A DNA stretch of 64,000 nucleotides from an archaeon UBA583 (GTDB taxonomy: Archaea; Nanobdellota; Nanobdellia; Woesearchaeales; UBA583), in the NCBI GenBank assembly GCA_002506365.1, contig DAXK01000024.1, forward strand, positions 42,205-106,204, given 5' to 3'. Positions within the stretch are counted from its first letter, which is position 1. Each line of letters starts with the position of its first letter. The notes beneath the pieces were generated by a model. It was not told the DNA's origin. It saw only the letters and a program-made list of their open reading frames with translations, and made no database searches. The position numbers were made by a program, and so were the translations under genes. Positions 1 through 10,865 of this stretch are shown here, one piece after another.

Positions 1-3000
1 GTTGTATCAAAAGACTTTGAAAATTGATTTGCTGAAATATATGTCATAGTTTCAGTACAACTTCCAATAGTAAAACTAACTAAACTATTATCTCTATTTA
101 CATCAACAACATTAGCTTTAACTGAAATTGAACCTTTAACATATTGATCATTTACTAAAGTTGTAATAGTTACAACTGGTAAAGTTGTATCCAAATAAAA
201 ATCAAAATTCTTTGAAGTTGGATTATCTAAACTATCCTTAGCTGTAATAGTTACTGTATTTTTTCCTTCAACAAAACCACTCGCATCAATTGCAGCTGAA
301 ACTCCACAACTTTGTCCAGATGCAACACACTGATTTACAGATTGGGAAATAACTTCCTTTATAGTTAAATCAACATTTGAACTCACAGTCCCAGTAATAT
401 CTGCTGTATCTCCAGTCCCACTTAAATAAGTTTTACTTTGTGTTAAACTATTTAACACAACCCCAGTTTTAATAACCTTTAAATTAACTGTTGTAAATCC
501 ACGATTTCCAGCTTCATCCCAAGCTTCAAAAGTAATAGCATAAGTTCCATCACCTAATGAATTTGTATTTTTCACCATATCTAATTTTGAAAAAGTTCCA
601 GCATTTACTCCATTAGTCCCAGAATCATAAATATTACCTAATCCTGAACCTGTAACACGAACTCTATCAATTTGATTATCATCAGATACATCAATTTGAA
701 AATTTGTATTTGGACTACAAGCAGTTCCATAAGTTAAAGGTAAACCTGCACAACCTGAATCAACAGTAGCAGTATTAATTGTAGGTTCTGTATCATCTAC
801 AAAAATACTAAATGTTTTATCATCTTTATATAAAGATTGATCACGAATTCTTAAATTAAAAGTATTTGTTCCAGAACTTCCTGGAACTACAACACTAGCT
901 GACCAATTACCCTCACTATCTTTTGAAAAAGATTTATCATAAGCTGTATCTTCAGAATACCTTATATCTTTCATATCATTTAATCCATCAACTCCAATAG
1001 TTAAAGGATTTAAATTAACAAATACATTAGCATTAGCTCCAGGTTTATAATATGGTTTTTCAACTGTAATTGTTTGAACTTTTGGTCCAACATCATCAAT
1101 ATAAACTGTAACAGATTTTTCAAAAAATGATCCTTGAGAAACTAAACTCTCATCTTGAATTTTAACTTTAAAAGTATAAGCATTAACACCATTTGATTTA
1201 GTCATTGCTGAAAATCTAACACACTTACTATCAGCAGCTGCAATTAAACTACCTTCAGAAGGAGTAGGTCCTGGAAAACTCCCTGTAATTGGACTTTGTT
1301 CAATTCTATAACTTTGTAAATCATCACTTCCCTTTGAAGTTGAAAATCCAATATATACATCTCCGGCATTCGCACTCTTAACCCAAGTTACTGGTTGAGA
1401 ACAACTTGAATCAGAATAGGCCCCAACACTTAAAGTTGGAAAAGTATAATTTTCAGGTAAATCTCCCCACCCAGTTCCTAAAGTTTCAGACATTAAAACA
1501 TTTCTAGTAGCAGGACCAGAAACAACTAATCTATTACCATTTCCAATATTTAATAAATTATCAACATCACAAGTAAAATCATAACTATTTCCATAATCAG
1601 ATACAACTGGAGTTATATATTTTTCAATAATTCCTGTTGAATCCCCATTTTGAGTAATTGTTGGATTAATTGTATTACACCCATCACAACTTAATTTTGT
1701 TGGAGCATAAGGAACAGCTGTCCCATGGAAAGTTCTAACTCTACAAACAAATTTCATTTTACCTGAGTTCTCACCAATATCAATTGGAGCAATAATTGCT
1801 GCTTCAGGTGTAATCATATCAACATTAACTGGGTAATCAAAATAAATATTATTTTCATCAATAAATGTTCTCTCCTTCCAAAAATAATTACAAGTATGAA
1901 CTGGTCCTAACTCATAACTTGAATAAGTATCTAAAGTTTCATAAAAATCCCCATATGATTTTGTAAAAATTTTCCAATTATCATTAATTCTATAATCATT
2001 TACAACATAATTATTAATTGAATAAATATTCATTGTTTTTGCAAAAGTATTATCTGAACCTCCTGAAACTGTCCCCAAATAAACACCATAACAATTTTCT
2101 GAAGCATCTCTAATTAAATAATCTACAGATACACTTGAACTATCTAATCTAGTTCCAAACTCATCATAGACATGAGTATTAAAATTATTATTTTGATTAA
2201 CAACTAATCTTGCATTTTCAGCTGGAATTGTTAAAGTGGAATTTAAAATTCCCCAAATTTCAAAATCAGCATTATAAACTTCAGAAGTCCAACCAGTTTG
2301 ACCTGGAACTGCTGCGCTAATTACAACATTATATTCTCCAACAGGTAAATTGTCTGGATTCCATTCTAAATTACAATTCTTTAAATGATAATTATCGATT
2401 GAATCTCTTGGATTTGTTAAACCTAAATTACTTTTATTAGGATCTTGAATACAAGAAACTGTATCAATTAAATTCCCATTTGAAGTTCTATAAATACTCA
2501 TTGAAACATTAGCTCCATCAACTAAAATTTGTTGACCTTCCTTTGAAGTTCCAACAGCACCAATTGTTGCAAACTCAACTCCCGCATATAATTTTTCAGG
2601 TCCATATAATGGATAAATTGATTTTCTATAAACTGTATAATTATTCATATTATGTGGGTAAATAATATTTCCAATTGAAGATTTAGTTAAATCATATTCC
2701 CGGTTTCCAAAAATAACATTTCCAATAATTGATAAATCATCAGGTAAATTTAATTCTTTAAATTGATAAGTTGAATTATCAGCTTCAATTTTATAATTTG
2801 GATTTTCAAAATCATAAATTCTACAATAAACTTCTTGAGCTCCAGTATTTAAAGTATTTGAATTAATATTTAAAACTGCTAAACCATTTGAATCAGTTGA
2901 AACATTAAACCTATTTCCTCCAACATCAAACTCAGTTTGATAAAAAGATAAATCAGAAACTCCGCTAACTGAAACTCTACAACTAATTTGATTCACAGCA

Positions 3001-6000
3001 TTAGGAGTTAAATAACTTGGAACAATTAAATCTGTAATCTTTGCAGTATTTACAATTGTAATATTTTCAATAACATTTCCAAATCTATAATAAGTAGAAT
3101 CATTTAAATTAACTACAACACTTGATGAACCCCTCATAATTGAACTTGGAATATATGATACATTAAACCCGTCTCCAAATATTAAATCAACCCCTCTTGA
3201 AGAATCAACATAACTCCAAATTGGATTTGCAATAGAAGATTCAAAATTATTACAAGAATCACTAAACTCTAAACTTAATTGGTTTTCATTTCCATAAAAT
3301 ACATCATCTGCTTGACCTGTTGTATACAATGGACTAATTCTTGGACTAATTTGAGCATTACTAAAATCATCATAAAAAACCACATCATTTTGTGAAACAT
3401 TTTCAAATACTGGTAAAGTTGGATTTAAATTTCCTGATAAAATAACTCCCACTTTAAACTCACCAACATTATAATCACATGTAGGTTTTAAAGCACTAAA
3501 ACATTGACCATTTGAATTTGTTAAAGAATCCTCATAAATCGTTCTTTGCCCTAAACTATTTTCAACAAACCAATCACACCTATACCCAGACCAAGTTCCA
3601 GTATATTCTGAAGATGCAATAGCTAAACCATTTCCAGTGGTAATTTGAGCTGAAATACTTTCTAAAGAATTATTATGTCTAGAATACTCATCCTCTGTTG
3701 TAATTTGAATATTTAATACATCATCAACACTTAATAAAACAGAAGTATTAACAACCGCATACATTAAAGAATCAACACTAGCTTGTAAATCAATTGAACC
3801 AAATACGTCAGCTGGAATAATCCAATTATCATTTTGTTTAGTTGAAATAACTGAAAAATCTCCAGTATCCGTTTCTAAATATTTCCAGAAAACATCACCA
3901 TTATTAACATTTACAGAATTTCCACAAGAATCTAAAATTCCTAAATCAAAAACTAAATTATCTCCTGTATCATAAGCAATTGAATTAACTGGTGAATCAA
4001 TAGATAAAGTAATATTATCTTTTAAGAATACTGAATCAGTTAAATTAGTATCTACAAAATACTTATTAGTATTATAATTAGTTAAATAAATTTCATAATT
4101 AATTTGACCTAAAGCAATTGAACACACATTTAAATTTGGAATATTTTTGATAAAACTTGTAAAAGTACACTTCCCATTTGAATCAGAAGTAACTGTTTTA
4201 GTTTCACCTAAAATTTCCAAATTACAATAAACTCCTTGTTCAGTAATAATATTATTCTCACTATTTGTTAAACTTACAACTAAATCCTCATTTGAAGTTC
4301 TAAAAATTGTAGCACCTAAATTAGCACTTGCAAGTAAATCAGATTTAAAAGTTTGATTTAAAACTTCAGACTGAAAATCATCAAACCCTTTTGATGAAAC
4401 AACAACATAATAATAATAAGTATCTGGATTATAAAAACTAGGTAATTGTAAACTACATGTTGAATTTCCAACATTTGATAAAGTATTTCCTAACAAACTA
4501 GGATTATTTCCAACTGAATCAGTTTGATAATAATTACAAATAATATCTCCTAAATTTGGAGCATCTAAAGTCCCATTTTCATAAACATTAATTACTAAAT
4601 CTCTAGATAAACCAGTATCAACTTTCACAATATCTAATTGTCTATTTAAAACTTCAAAAGTTCCTTGTTCAATAATTTTATCTCCTAAATAATTTTTAGA
4701 AACTCTCTCAAAATCTTTAACAATAATTTTATAATTAACAATTCCAACATAATTATTTCCTAATTGAAAATTAACTTCTCTATTAACTCCAACACCAGGA
4801 GTTGTTGAAATATTTTCAACTGATAAATTTACCCACTTACTTTGTTTTAAACTATAAACTTGAAAAATTACTTGAACATCATCACCCTCTAAATCTAAAA
4901 CTGAATAATTTAATTTTTGATTTCTATTTCTCTCAAAAGAATATGAATCAAAAGTTACATTTGAAACACTAGGTCTATCATTAATTAAACCAAAAGTTCC
5001 ATAAGAAATTTCTTCCCCATTATCTAATTGTTCAATAACAAAATTAATTTCACTTACATTTTCATTAACAATTTGTGAACACGCATAATAATTTTTACCA
5101 TTTAAATTAAACTTTGTATAAAAATCAGTTAATACTTTTTCAGATCCTTTCACAAAATCATCTAAATAACAATTATTAATTGGACTTAAACTAACATTTG
5201 AGATAGACAAATTATTTTCATCCTTAACTAAAAAATTAATGCTTGAATAAGAATTATCAGATAAATCAATTGAATTAATTTTACTCACAACATAATTAAT
5301 ACTTGAAGTTGAATAACTTGAATTTAAACTAATTTTTTTATTTAAATAATTTCCAAGTAAATTTGAATCTAAAGTGCTTGAACTCTCAATCACTGGAACT
5401 ACTTTATCATTATATAAAAAATAATCCTTATCACGATTAATAGAATAAAATAATCCAAAATCACATCCATTTGAAAACCCTTCTTTATCTAAATCTTGAA
5501 AACTTGAACTATCACAAGAATTTACAATTAAACTATTTTTATCATAAACTTCAATTCCTCCAACAACATAACCTGGTAAATTTGAAAACTTTTTAATTTT
5601 TAAAGGAGCAAAATCATTATTATAATTAATCTGAACCCCATCAGCAAAATAACTTTGCCCAGCAAATAAATTTGATTTAAAATTAAAGTTATCAACTAAA
5701 ACTTCACTAACTAATTCATCTGAATCTAAACTAAAAATCATTGTTAAATCAGCTAAAAATTCTGGATTAAAATTTGAAGTTACAAATTTTAATGGAACAA
5801 AAATATCCATAATTCCAGAAAAGACTTCAGAACTCATAAAACTATTAACACTACCATTTAAATTCGGTAAAGTTATTTTATTCACAAAATCATCTACATA
5901 ATTATAACTTGATACTCCATCAACTAATATTTCAATTCCATCAATTGCAGATAAAGATAATTTAGTTACATCATAACCTGAACTTGCTAAAATAACTCCA

Positions 6001-9000
6001 GTAGTTGTCTTATCAACTTCAAAATTATTAAAATATTTATCAATTGTTAAAACTCTTTTTTGTGAAAAAGTATTATCAAAAATTACAAACTTAGAAACTC
6101 CAGAATCTTTTGTAACCACAATAATTTCATCTCTTAAATCTCCTAAAACATCAAGTTTTAAAACATCAACTAAAACACCATCCGCGTTTAATAAATTTCC
6201 AGTCTTAAAAACATTCAAATTATAATCATAAACTACATAATTTAAATTAGAATTAATCACAAATAATTTATCAGTAACTTCAAATTTAGGTTTATTAAAT
6301 CCTGTAAAAGAATCAATTAAATTCCCTTCACTTGAATATACAAATAACTCATTTTCATTTGAAACAAAAATTTCTTTCCCAATATCTGTTGTTAAATCAT
6401 TTGAAACTAAATATCTATATGAAAACCCACTAATTGATTTCTCAAATAATTCATTTCCTAAAGAATCATAAGCTACTAAATTTCCTAAACTTGAAATTCC
6501 AACATACTCATCACCAACTAATTGTTCAAAATTATAATATGAAAAATCAACTTCTCCTGACAATAAACTTAAAACTCCAGCAGTATCTGAAAAACTATTT
6601 CCAGACTTTGAACTAACTAAACCTAAATTAAACTGATTATCTTGATCACAATTAAAACAACTAAAAGAAACATTCTTAGCTTGATTACAAGAAATAGGAA
6701 CTGACACCTCACTAAAATCATAACTATTTGTAACCTTTACATCTAAAATTAAACCACCATTTGTTGTTAAATTTCCTAAAGCTAAATTATCTGAACTTGT
6801 TAAAGTTTTAGCAAAAAATATATTTGCATTCTCAGAACATAAATCACATTTAATATTTAACTTATCAGGAATTTGATTACAACTAACACTCACATCTAAA
6901 CTACTATTATCTTCAAGATTAGTTCCTAATACATTAAAATACGGACTCGAAGAAATTGAATTTGAATTATAATTAATTACTCCTTGTGAAACATTAAAAA
7001 CTGGAACAGTATAATAATTATTTCCATCACAATTTGGACAATTAAAATTATAACTCTTAGAAGATAAATCCTCACAAGAAACAGGAACTGAAACTTTATC
7101 AAAATTATAACTTGTATAAGTTTCATAAGAAACTTCCGCTGTAATATTTCCAACAACTCTTACACTATTTTGAGTATCACAACTAGCGCAACTTAAAGTT
7201 AAATCATTATTCTCTAAAGCATTACAACTAACTTTTCCAGTTACAACTTGATAATCTAAAGATTCTTTAGTATAAACTTCAAATAAAGGATTTAAATTAT
7301 TTGTTGAATAATACTCTTTAGTTGAATTTCCATATTCAATAAATGAATTTAAATCATACTTAGATTGATTTTGTAAACCTAACTCAAAATAATTACTATT
7401 ATCACAACCTGAACAAGAAATTGAAACTTGAGGTTTAGTTTCCAACAATGAACAAGGAACATCAAACTCAACTGGACTAGCAGTTGGACTACAAGCTGAA
7501 ACAGTATTTGAATCAATATTAAAAGTATTTGAACTAAAAAATACTTCTAAATTATTTGAACCAACTCCATTATAACAAGTATCCAATTTAACTTTACAAG
7601 TTTTAAACTTAGAAACATCACCAATAAATAAATTTGTATCAAAAACAAAATTATCTGATAAACTAACTTCATTATTTTTACCAATTAAAACTGAATCAGA
7701 TTTATCAAAACTATCTTGAGCTGTATACTCAATAAAATTCTTTTTACTAACAGTTGCTAATGAAACTAAATCTGAATCAGTAACTACATCAAAACTTAAA
7801 TCTAATCCAGACATATCTCCAACTCCTACAACTCCAACTGAAACTTCACAAATTTCAGCATTAGTATTAGATAGATTATTTGAAATTACTTGAGTAGCAG
7901 AATCTAAATCAAAATAATTTATAACATTTAAAACATCAAAATTTTTATAGCTTTGGTATCCAGAACTTAAAATTGAATTAGTATCTAATTTAACTGAACT
8001 TGATCCAACATCTAAAAATAAATCATTTTTAACTCCAACAGATGAAACTCCAAAATCAACATAACAAGCATCCCCGGACACACTAAAAGGAACATCAATT
8101 GTTAATTGAGAACTTGAAGTAATATCTAAAACAGACTTAGGAACTTCATTTGCAAAAGTTTTCTCATCAAAATTAGTAATTAATTTTAAATTAGATAAAT
8201 CCATTGAAACTGTTGAATTATCCTTTAATTTAAATGTAATATCATTCCCTAAAACTCCTAAATTATTAACTCCCGCCTTAAAACTTAAATCGCAAGTTTC
8301 CCCATTTAAATTTTTATAAGTTAAATCAGTTGATAATAATTTATTTTTTAAAGATAAAAAACTATCAGGAGTTACTCCAGACTCAATATCATAATTTGAA
8401 TCAAAAATAATTGAAGAATCAATTTGATAGTTATTACCATCAATTGAAACATTAACATCAGGATTTCCTAATTTTGTTGATTTAAAAAACACATTACAAC
8501 TATTCCCAACACCAATACCTAAAGAAGATAAATTTACAAAAATTTCTGAACTAGTATTTAAACTTAAAACTAAATCAGTTAAATCTGATTTTAAAACATT
8601 TGAATATCTTGTATAAGAACTAAAACTATCAAAAACATCATACAAAATTAACTCATCATTTGAAATTTTACTAACACTTGAAAAATCATTAGTCCAAACA
8701 CCTAAAGAATCCCCATAAATTAAAACATTACTCCTACCTCCAAACTCTCCAAAACTTAAAAAATTAATTTCATTGATAAACTCAGAACTCCACAAAACAT
8801 TACTCAAATTATCTGAACTTAAAACTTTCAATTTATTATTTGAAAAAACTGCAAAATTATTTTGATAAATTCCAGAATTTAAAAATAATAAATTATCAAC
8901 ATTAATTGAATATTTTTCTGACTCAATTGAATTTTTCTCAAAAGATAAAACAGACTCAGAATTTAAAACTACTTTACTTCCATTAACAAAAGCTGGAACT

Positions 9001-9551
9001 CTAAATAAATATTCTCCAGAATTATTAACTAACAAATAAGACTCATTATTTTCACAACCAACAACACCCAGTCCATAAAGACTACAACTCTCAATTAAAA
9101 TTGAACCAGCTAAATCAAAATCTCCGGCTAATTTGTAATCAATATATTTCAAACTAACAGTTTGAATTAAAGTATTTGATGAATCAAAAAAATTAATAGA
9201 TGTATTTTCAAATAAATTTAAATTTTTATTTTCTAAAATAACTTTCCACCTTTTTTTATAATAATCATCTGCAACTGTATAAGTTTGTCCTAAAACAGCT
9301 AAATTTTCTAAACTCCAAATTGGATCATTAGAACTTAGATCTTTTGTTGAACTTATAGAAAGAACTTGTGAATTTAAATTTATAAATTCAAAACTCAATC
9401 CCATATCATCATAATCTAAAGTTTCAAAATAAATTGTAACCTCACTAGAATTTTCTGATATGAAAACATCTCCAAACTGGAAACTGTAAACATTTGAAAT
9501 AAACATTAAAAATGTTATGAAATAAATAATTTTGTGAAGTAATTTTTCCAT
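1..9551 (-). CDS. Giant secreted, Ig-like-domain surface protein (partial)
   Basis: Reads without a stop from an ATG at 9551 to the left edge, so at least 3,183 residues with the C-terminus missing. It opens with a short signal peptide (MEKLLHKIIYFITFLMFISN). Approximate regions: residues 200-300 and 985-1180 look like FG-GAP/PQQ-type beta-propeller repeats; 685-970 hold five cysteine repeats ending in CxxC; from about 1200 there are long runs of beta-rich Ig-like modules; the last visible modules (from about 2815) start with DDVGP, DDTEP and LDTTLP, typical of bacterial/archaeal Ig-like repeats. Serine, asparagine and threonine are abundant and lysine is sparse, as expected for an extracellular protein. 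It is probably a cell-surface adhesin or S-layer-associated protein. The function is inferred from architecture; no single family is certain. Confidence 0.85.
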   Translation of the reverse strand, partial: MEKLLHKIIYFITFLMFISNVYSFQFGDVFISENSSEVTIYFETLDYDDMGLSFEFINLNSQVLSISSTKDLSSNDPIWSLENLAVLGQTYTVADDYYKKRWKVILENKNLNLFENTSINFFDSSNTLIQTVSLKYIDYKLAGDFDLAGSILIESCSLYGLGVVGCENNESYLLVNNSGEYLFRVPAFVNGSKVVLNSESVLSFEKNSIESEKYSINVDNLLFLNSGIYQNNFAVFSNNKLKVLSSDNLSNVLWSSEFINEINFLSFGEFGGRSNVLIYGDSLGVWTNDFSSVSKISNDELILYDVFDSFSSYTRYSNVLKSDLTDLVLSLNTSSEIFVNLSSLGIGVGNSCNVFFKSTKLGNPDVNVSIDGNNYQIDSSIIFDSNYDIESGVTPDSFLSLKNKLLSTDLTYKNLNGETCDLSFKAGVNNLGVLGNDITFKLKDNSTVSMDLSNLKLITNFDEKTFANEVPKSVLDITSSSQLTIDVPFSVSGDACYVDFGVSSVGVKNDLFLDVGSSSVKLDTNSILSSGYQSYKNFDVLNVINYFDLDSATQVISNNLSNTNAEICEVSVGVVGVGDMSGLDLSFDVVTDSDLVSLATVSKKNFIEYTAQDSFDKSDSVLIGKNNEVSLSDNFVFDTNLFIGDVSKFKTCKVKLDTCYNGVGSNNLEVFFSSNTFNIDSNTVSACSPTASPVEFDVPCSLLETKPQVSISCSGCDNSNYFELGLQNQSKYDLNSFIEYGNSTKEYYSTNNLNPLFEVYTKESLDYQVVTGKVSCNALENNDLTLSCASCDTQNSVRVVGNITAEVSYETYTSYNFDKVSVPVSCEDLSSKSYNFNCPNCDGNNYYTVPVFNVSQGVINYNSNSISSSPYFNVLGTNLEDNSSLDVSVSCNQIPDKLNIKCDLCSENANIFFAKTLTSSDNLALGNLTTNGGLILDVKVTNSYDFSEVSVPISCNQAKNVSFSCFNCDQDNQFNLGLVSSKSGNSFSDTAGVLSLLSGEVDFSYYNFEQLVGDEYVGISSLGNLVAYDSLGNELFEKSISGFSYRYLVSNDLTTDIGKEIFVSNENELFVYSSEGNLIDSFTGFNKPKFEVTDKLFVINSNLNYVVYDYNLNVFKTGNLLNADGVLVDVLKLDVLGDLRDEIIVVTKDSGVSKFVIFDNTFSQKRVLTIDKYFNNFEVDKTTTGVILASSGYDVTKLSLSAIDGIEILVDGVSSYNYVDDFVNKITLPNLNGSVNSFMSSEVFSGIMDIFVPLKFVTSNFNPEFLADLTMIFSLDSDELVSEVLVDNFNFKSNLFAGQSYFADGVQINYNNDFAPLKIKKFSNLPGYVVGGIEVYDKNSLIVNSCDSSSFQDLDKEGFSNGCDFGLFYSINRDKDYFLYNDKVVPVIESSSTLDSNLLGNYLNKKISLNSSYSTSSINYVVSKINSIDLSDNSYSSINFLVKDENNLSISNVSLSPINNCYLDDFVKGSEKVLTDFYTKFNLNGKNYYACSQIVNENVSEINFVIEQLDNGEEISYGTFGLINDRPSVSNVTFDSYSFERNRNQKLNYSVLDLEGDDVQVIFQVYSLKQSKWVNLSVENISTTPGVGVNREVNFQLGNNYVGIVNYKIIVKDFERVSKNYLGDKIIEQGTFEVLNRQLDIVKVDTGLSRDLVINVYENGTLDAPNLGDIICNYYQTDSVGNNPSLLGNTLSNVGNSTCSLQLPSFYNPDTYYYYVVVSSKGFDDFQSEVLNQTFKSDLLASANLGATIFRTSNEDLVVSLTNSENNIITEQGVYCNLEILGETKTVTSDSNGKCTFTSFIKNIPNLNVCSIALGQINYEIYLTNYNTNKYFVDTNLTDSVFLKDNITLSIDSPVNSIAYDTGDNLVFDLGILDSCGNSVNVNNGDVFWKYLETDTGDFSVISTKQNDNWIIPADVFGSIDLQASVDSLMYAVVNTSVLLSVDDVLNIQITTEDEYSRHNNSLESISAQITTGNGLAIASSEYTGTWSGYRCDWFVENSLGQRTIYEDSLTNSNGQCFSALKPTCDYNVGEFKVGVILSGNLNPTLPVFENVSQNDVVFYDDFSNAQISPRISPLYTTGQADDVFYGNENQLSLEFSDSCNNFESSIANPIWSYVDSSRGVDLIFGDGFNVSYIPSSIMRGSSSVVVNLNDSTYYRFGNVIENITIVNTAKITDLIVPSYLTPNAVNQISCRVSVSGVSDLSFYQTEFDVGGNRFNVSTDSNGLAVLNINSNTLNTGAQEVYCRIYDFENPNYKIEADNSTYQFKELNLPDDLSIIGNVIFGNREYDLTKSSIGNIIYPHNMNNYTVYRKSIYPLYGPEKLYAGVEFATIGAVGTSKEGQQILVDGANVSMSIYRTSNGNLIDTVSCIQDPNKSNLGLTNPRDSIDNYHLKNCNLEWNPDNLPVGEYNVVISAAVPGQTGWTSEVYNADFEIWGILNSTLTIPAENARLVVNQNNNFNTHVYDEFGTRLDSSSVSVDYLIRDASENCYGVYLGTVSGGSDNTFAKTMNIYSINNYVVNDYRINDNWKIFTKSYGDFYETLDTYSSYELGPVHTCNYFWKERTFIDENNIYFDYPVNVDMITPEAAIIAPIDIGENSGKMKFVCRVRTFHGTAVPYAPTKLSCDGCNTINPTITQNGDSTGIIEKYITPVVSDYGNSYDFTCDVDNLLNIGNGNRLVVSGPATRNVLMSETLGTGWGDLPENYTFPTLSVGAYSDSSCSQPVTWVKSANAGDVYIGFSTSKGSDDLQSYRIEQSPITGSFPGPTPSEGSLIAAADSKCVRFSAMTKSNGVNAYTFKVKIQDESLVSQGSFFEKSVTVYIDDVGPKVQTITVEKPYYKPGANANVFVNLNPLTIGVDGLNDMKDIRYSEDTAYDKSFSKDSEGNWSASVVVPGSSGTNTFNLRIRDQSLYKDDKTFSIFVDDTEPTINTATVDSGCAGLPLTYGTACSPNTNFQIDVSDDNQIDRVRVTGSGLGNIYDSGTNGVNAGTFSKLDMVKNTNSLGDGTYAITFEAWDEAGNRGFTTVNLKVIKTGVVLNSLTQSKTYLSGTGDTADITGTVSSNVDLTIKEVISQSVNQCVASGQSCGVSAAIDASGFVEGKNTVTITAKDSLDNPTSKNFDFYLDTTLPVVTITTLVNDQYVKGSISVKANVVDVNRDNSLVSFTIGSCTETMTYISANQFSKSFDT

Positions 9552-9854
9552 ATACAAATTAATATCATTTTCTATTTAAAAACATCAACATTAACTCTAG
9601 TTAGTGACAAACCAAAAGTCCAAATTTTAAACTAAAAAGCAGAATTTAAGATAGAATCAAGAATTTTAAATTAAAAAAATAACTATTTGAAAATCAAACT
9701 ATCCACTAGAATTTTTCCTACCAAATATTGCGAGTGGAACTAAATAAAAGTAAACTAAAATTTATTTTAAAATAACAACTCGAAAGTAAAATTAAAATGA
9801 AAATCAAATAATCTAAGATAAATATATATTAAAATAAAAATGATTTAAAAAATA
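9552..9854. other. 303-bp intergenic region
   Basis: Very AT-rich gap between two minus-strand genes. It holds the TATA box at 9573-9580 and the stop-overlapping palindrome at 9848-9865. I see no convincing small ORF or RNA gene in the rest. Confidence 0.5.
9573..9580 (-). promoter_or_regulatory. TATA box of the giant surface-protein gene
   Basis: TTTAAATA on the minus strand, centred 25.5 bp upstream of the ATG at 9551. This places transcription initiation at or beside the start codon, so the mRNA is probably leaderless. Confidence 0.6.
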
Positions 9855-9865
9855 TTAATATTTTT
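9848..9865. terminator. Palindrome overlapping the stop codon of the 9855-10745 gene
   Basis: A perfect 18-nt palindrome (8-bp arms AAAAATAT and ATATTTTT) that contains the minus-strand TAA at 9857-9855. It belongs to a recurrent set of hairpins overlapping stop codons in this window. A role in termination or 3'-end formation is inferred. Confidence 0.4.
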
Positions 9866-10745
9866 CTAAATTTAAAGGATCTAAAATCCATGATAATAAT
9901 TTAATTAAATATTCTAAAATATAATAATGAATTACTACAAAAATTGAACTTACAATAGAGCAAAATAAAATAATAAAACTAATCACAACTGAATAAATTA
10001 ATTTTAAAATTTTAAAAGAATAATCTTCTTGAAAACTCTTTGCCAAAACTGCCTTATATGCCTTAACATCAAACAATTTATCATCCTCAGTATCTTTTAA
10101 ATACCTATTAAAATCATCAAAAAACTCATCAAAATCTTTACAATTTACAATTTCATTTTTCTGACAAGATTCAATATATCCAGTGATAAAACCTTGCTCA
10201 TAAGCATCTAATTTATAAGGAACAATAATAGAACCAGACTGCTCATTCATTTTATCAATAATTATTAAATATTCATCAACAAACCCAGAATCATCATAAG
10301 CAATAAAAAAAATTGTTGAAAATAAAACTCCCAAAATAATTAAAACATAAGAATTTAAAATAATTAATTTATCCAAATTAAAATATCTATCTTGCTTAGA
10401 AAAATGATAAAAAATAAACAAACTTATAACAACAAAAATTAAATAAAAACTACTTAAAGACAAATACCCTAAAGAAAAAGTTAAAATAGTTGAAATAAAT
10501 AAAGAAATTATCACAAAAATAACCCCAACTAATTTTGAAAAATAATTTTTAAAAATAAAATATAAAACAAAATCTATCGATAAAAAAGTAAAGGACAAAA
10601 TCCCCAAAAATAAAATTTCAAATGAACTAAAAAGACCAAAAACTTTATCATACAAAAAATCAAATAGTAAATTAAAACTTATAAAAGTTAAAGTTAAAAA
10701 AAATATAACTAAACTTGAAAAACCTACGAATTTTTTTGAAAACAT
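9855..10745 (-). CDS. Multi-span membrane protein, unknown function
   Basis: 296 residues. The N-terminal half contains four or five hydrophobic helices (about 10-32, 43-65, 70-100, 101-113 and 127-150). A soluble acidic/aromatic domain of about 80 residues follows (about 155-235), with two cysteines in an ESCQKNEIVNCKDF stretch, and then a long hydrophobic segment (about 248-275). The soluble loop is probably exposed outside the cell, where the cysteine pair could form a disulfide. I do not recognise the family. The gene lies between the GGDEF gene and the giant surface-protein gene on the same strand, with about 120 bp upstream and 300 bp downstream, so separate transcripts are likely. Confidence 0.7.
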   Translation of the reverse strand: MFSKKFVGFSSLVIFFLTLTFISFNLLFDFLYDKVFGLFSSFEILFLGILSFTFLSIDFVLYFIFKNYFSKLVGVIFVIISLFISTILTFSLGYLSLSSFYLIFVVISLFIFYHFSKQDRYFNLDKLIILNSYVLIILGVLFSTIFFIAYDDSGFVDEYLIIIDKMNEQSGSIIVPYKLDAYEQGFITGYIESCQKNEIVNCKDFDEFFDDFNRYLKDTEDDKLFDVKAYKAVLAKSFQEDYSFKILKLIYSVVISFIILFCSIVSSIFVVIHYYILEYLIKLLSWILDPLNLEKY

Positions 10746-10865
10746 AAATAAATATTATTTCAAGTTGTTAAATATTTAAACTACTACTTTAAAGTAAATT
10801 GAATTATTAAACTAAAATAATTAAAATTATTGAAAATAAAAATAATTTAAATAAAAATAAATTAC

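Noticed and set aside
6434..6616. 60-codon plus-strand frame inside the giant gene
   Set aside because: Asn/Leu/Gln-rich mirror of the minus-strand gene, with no TATA box or ribosome-binding site.
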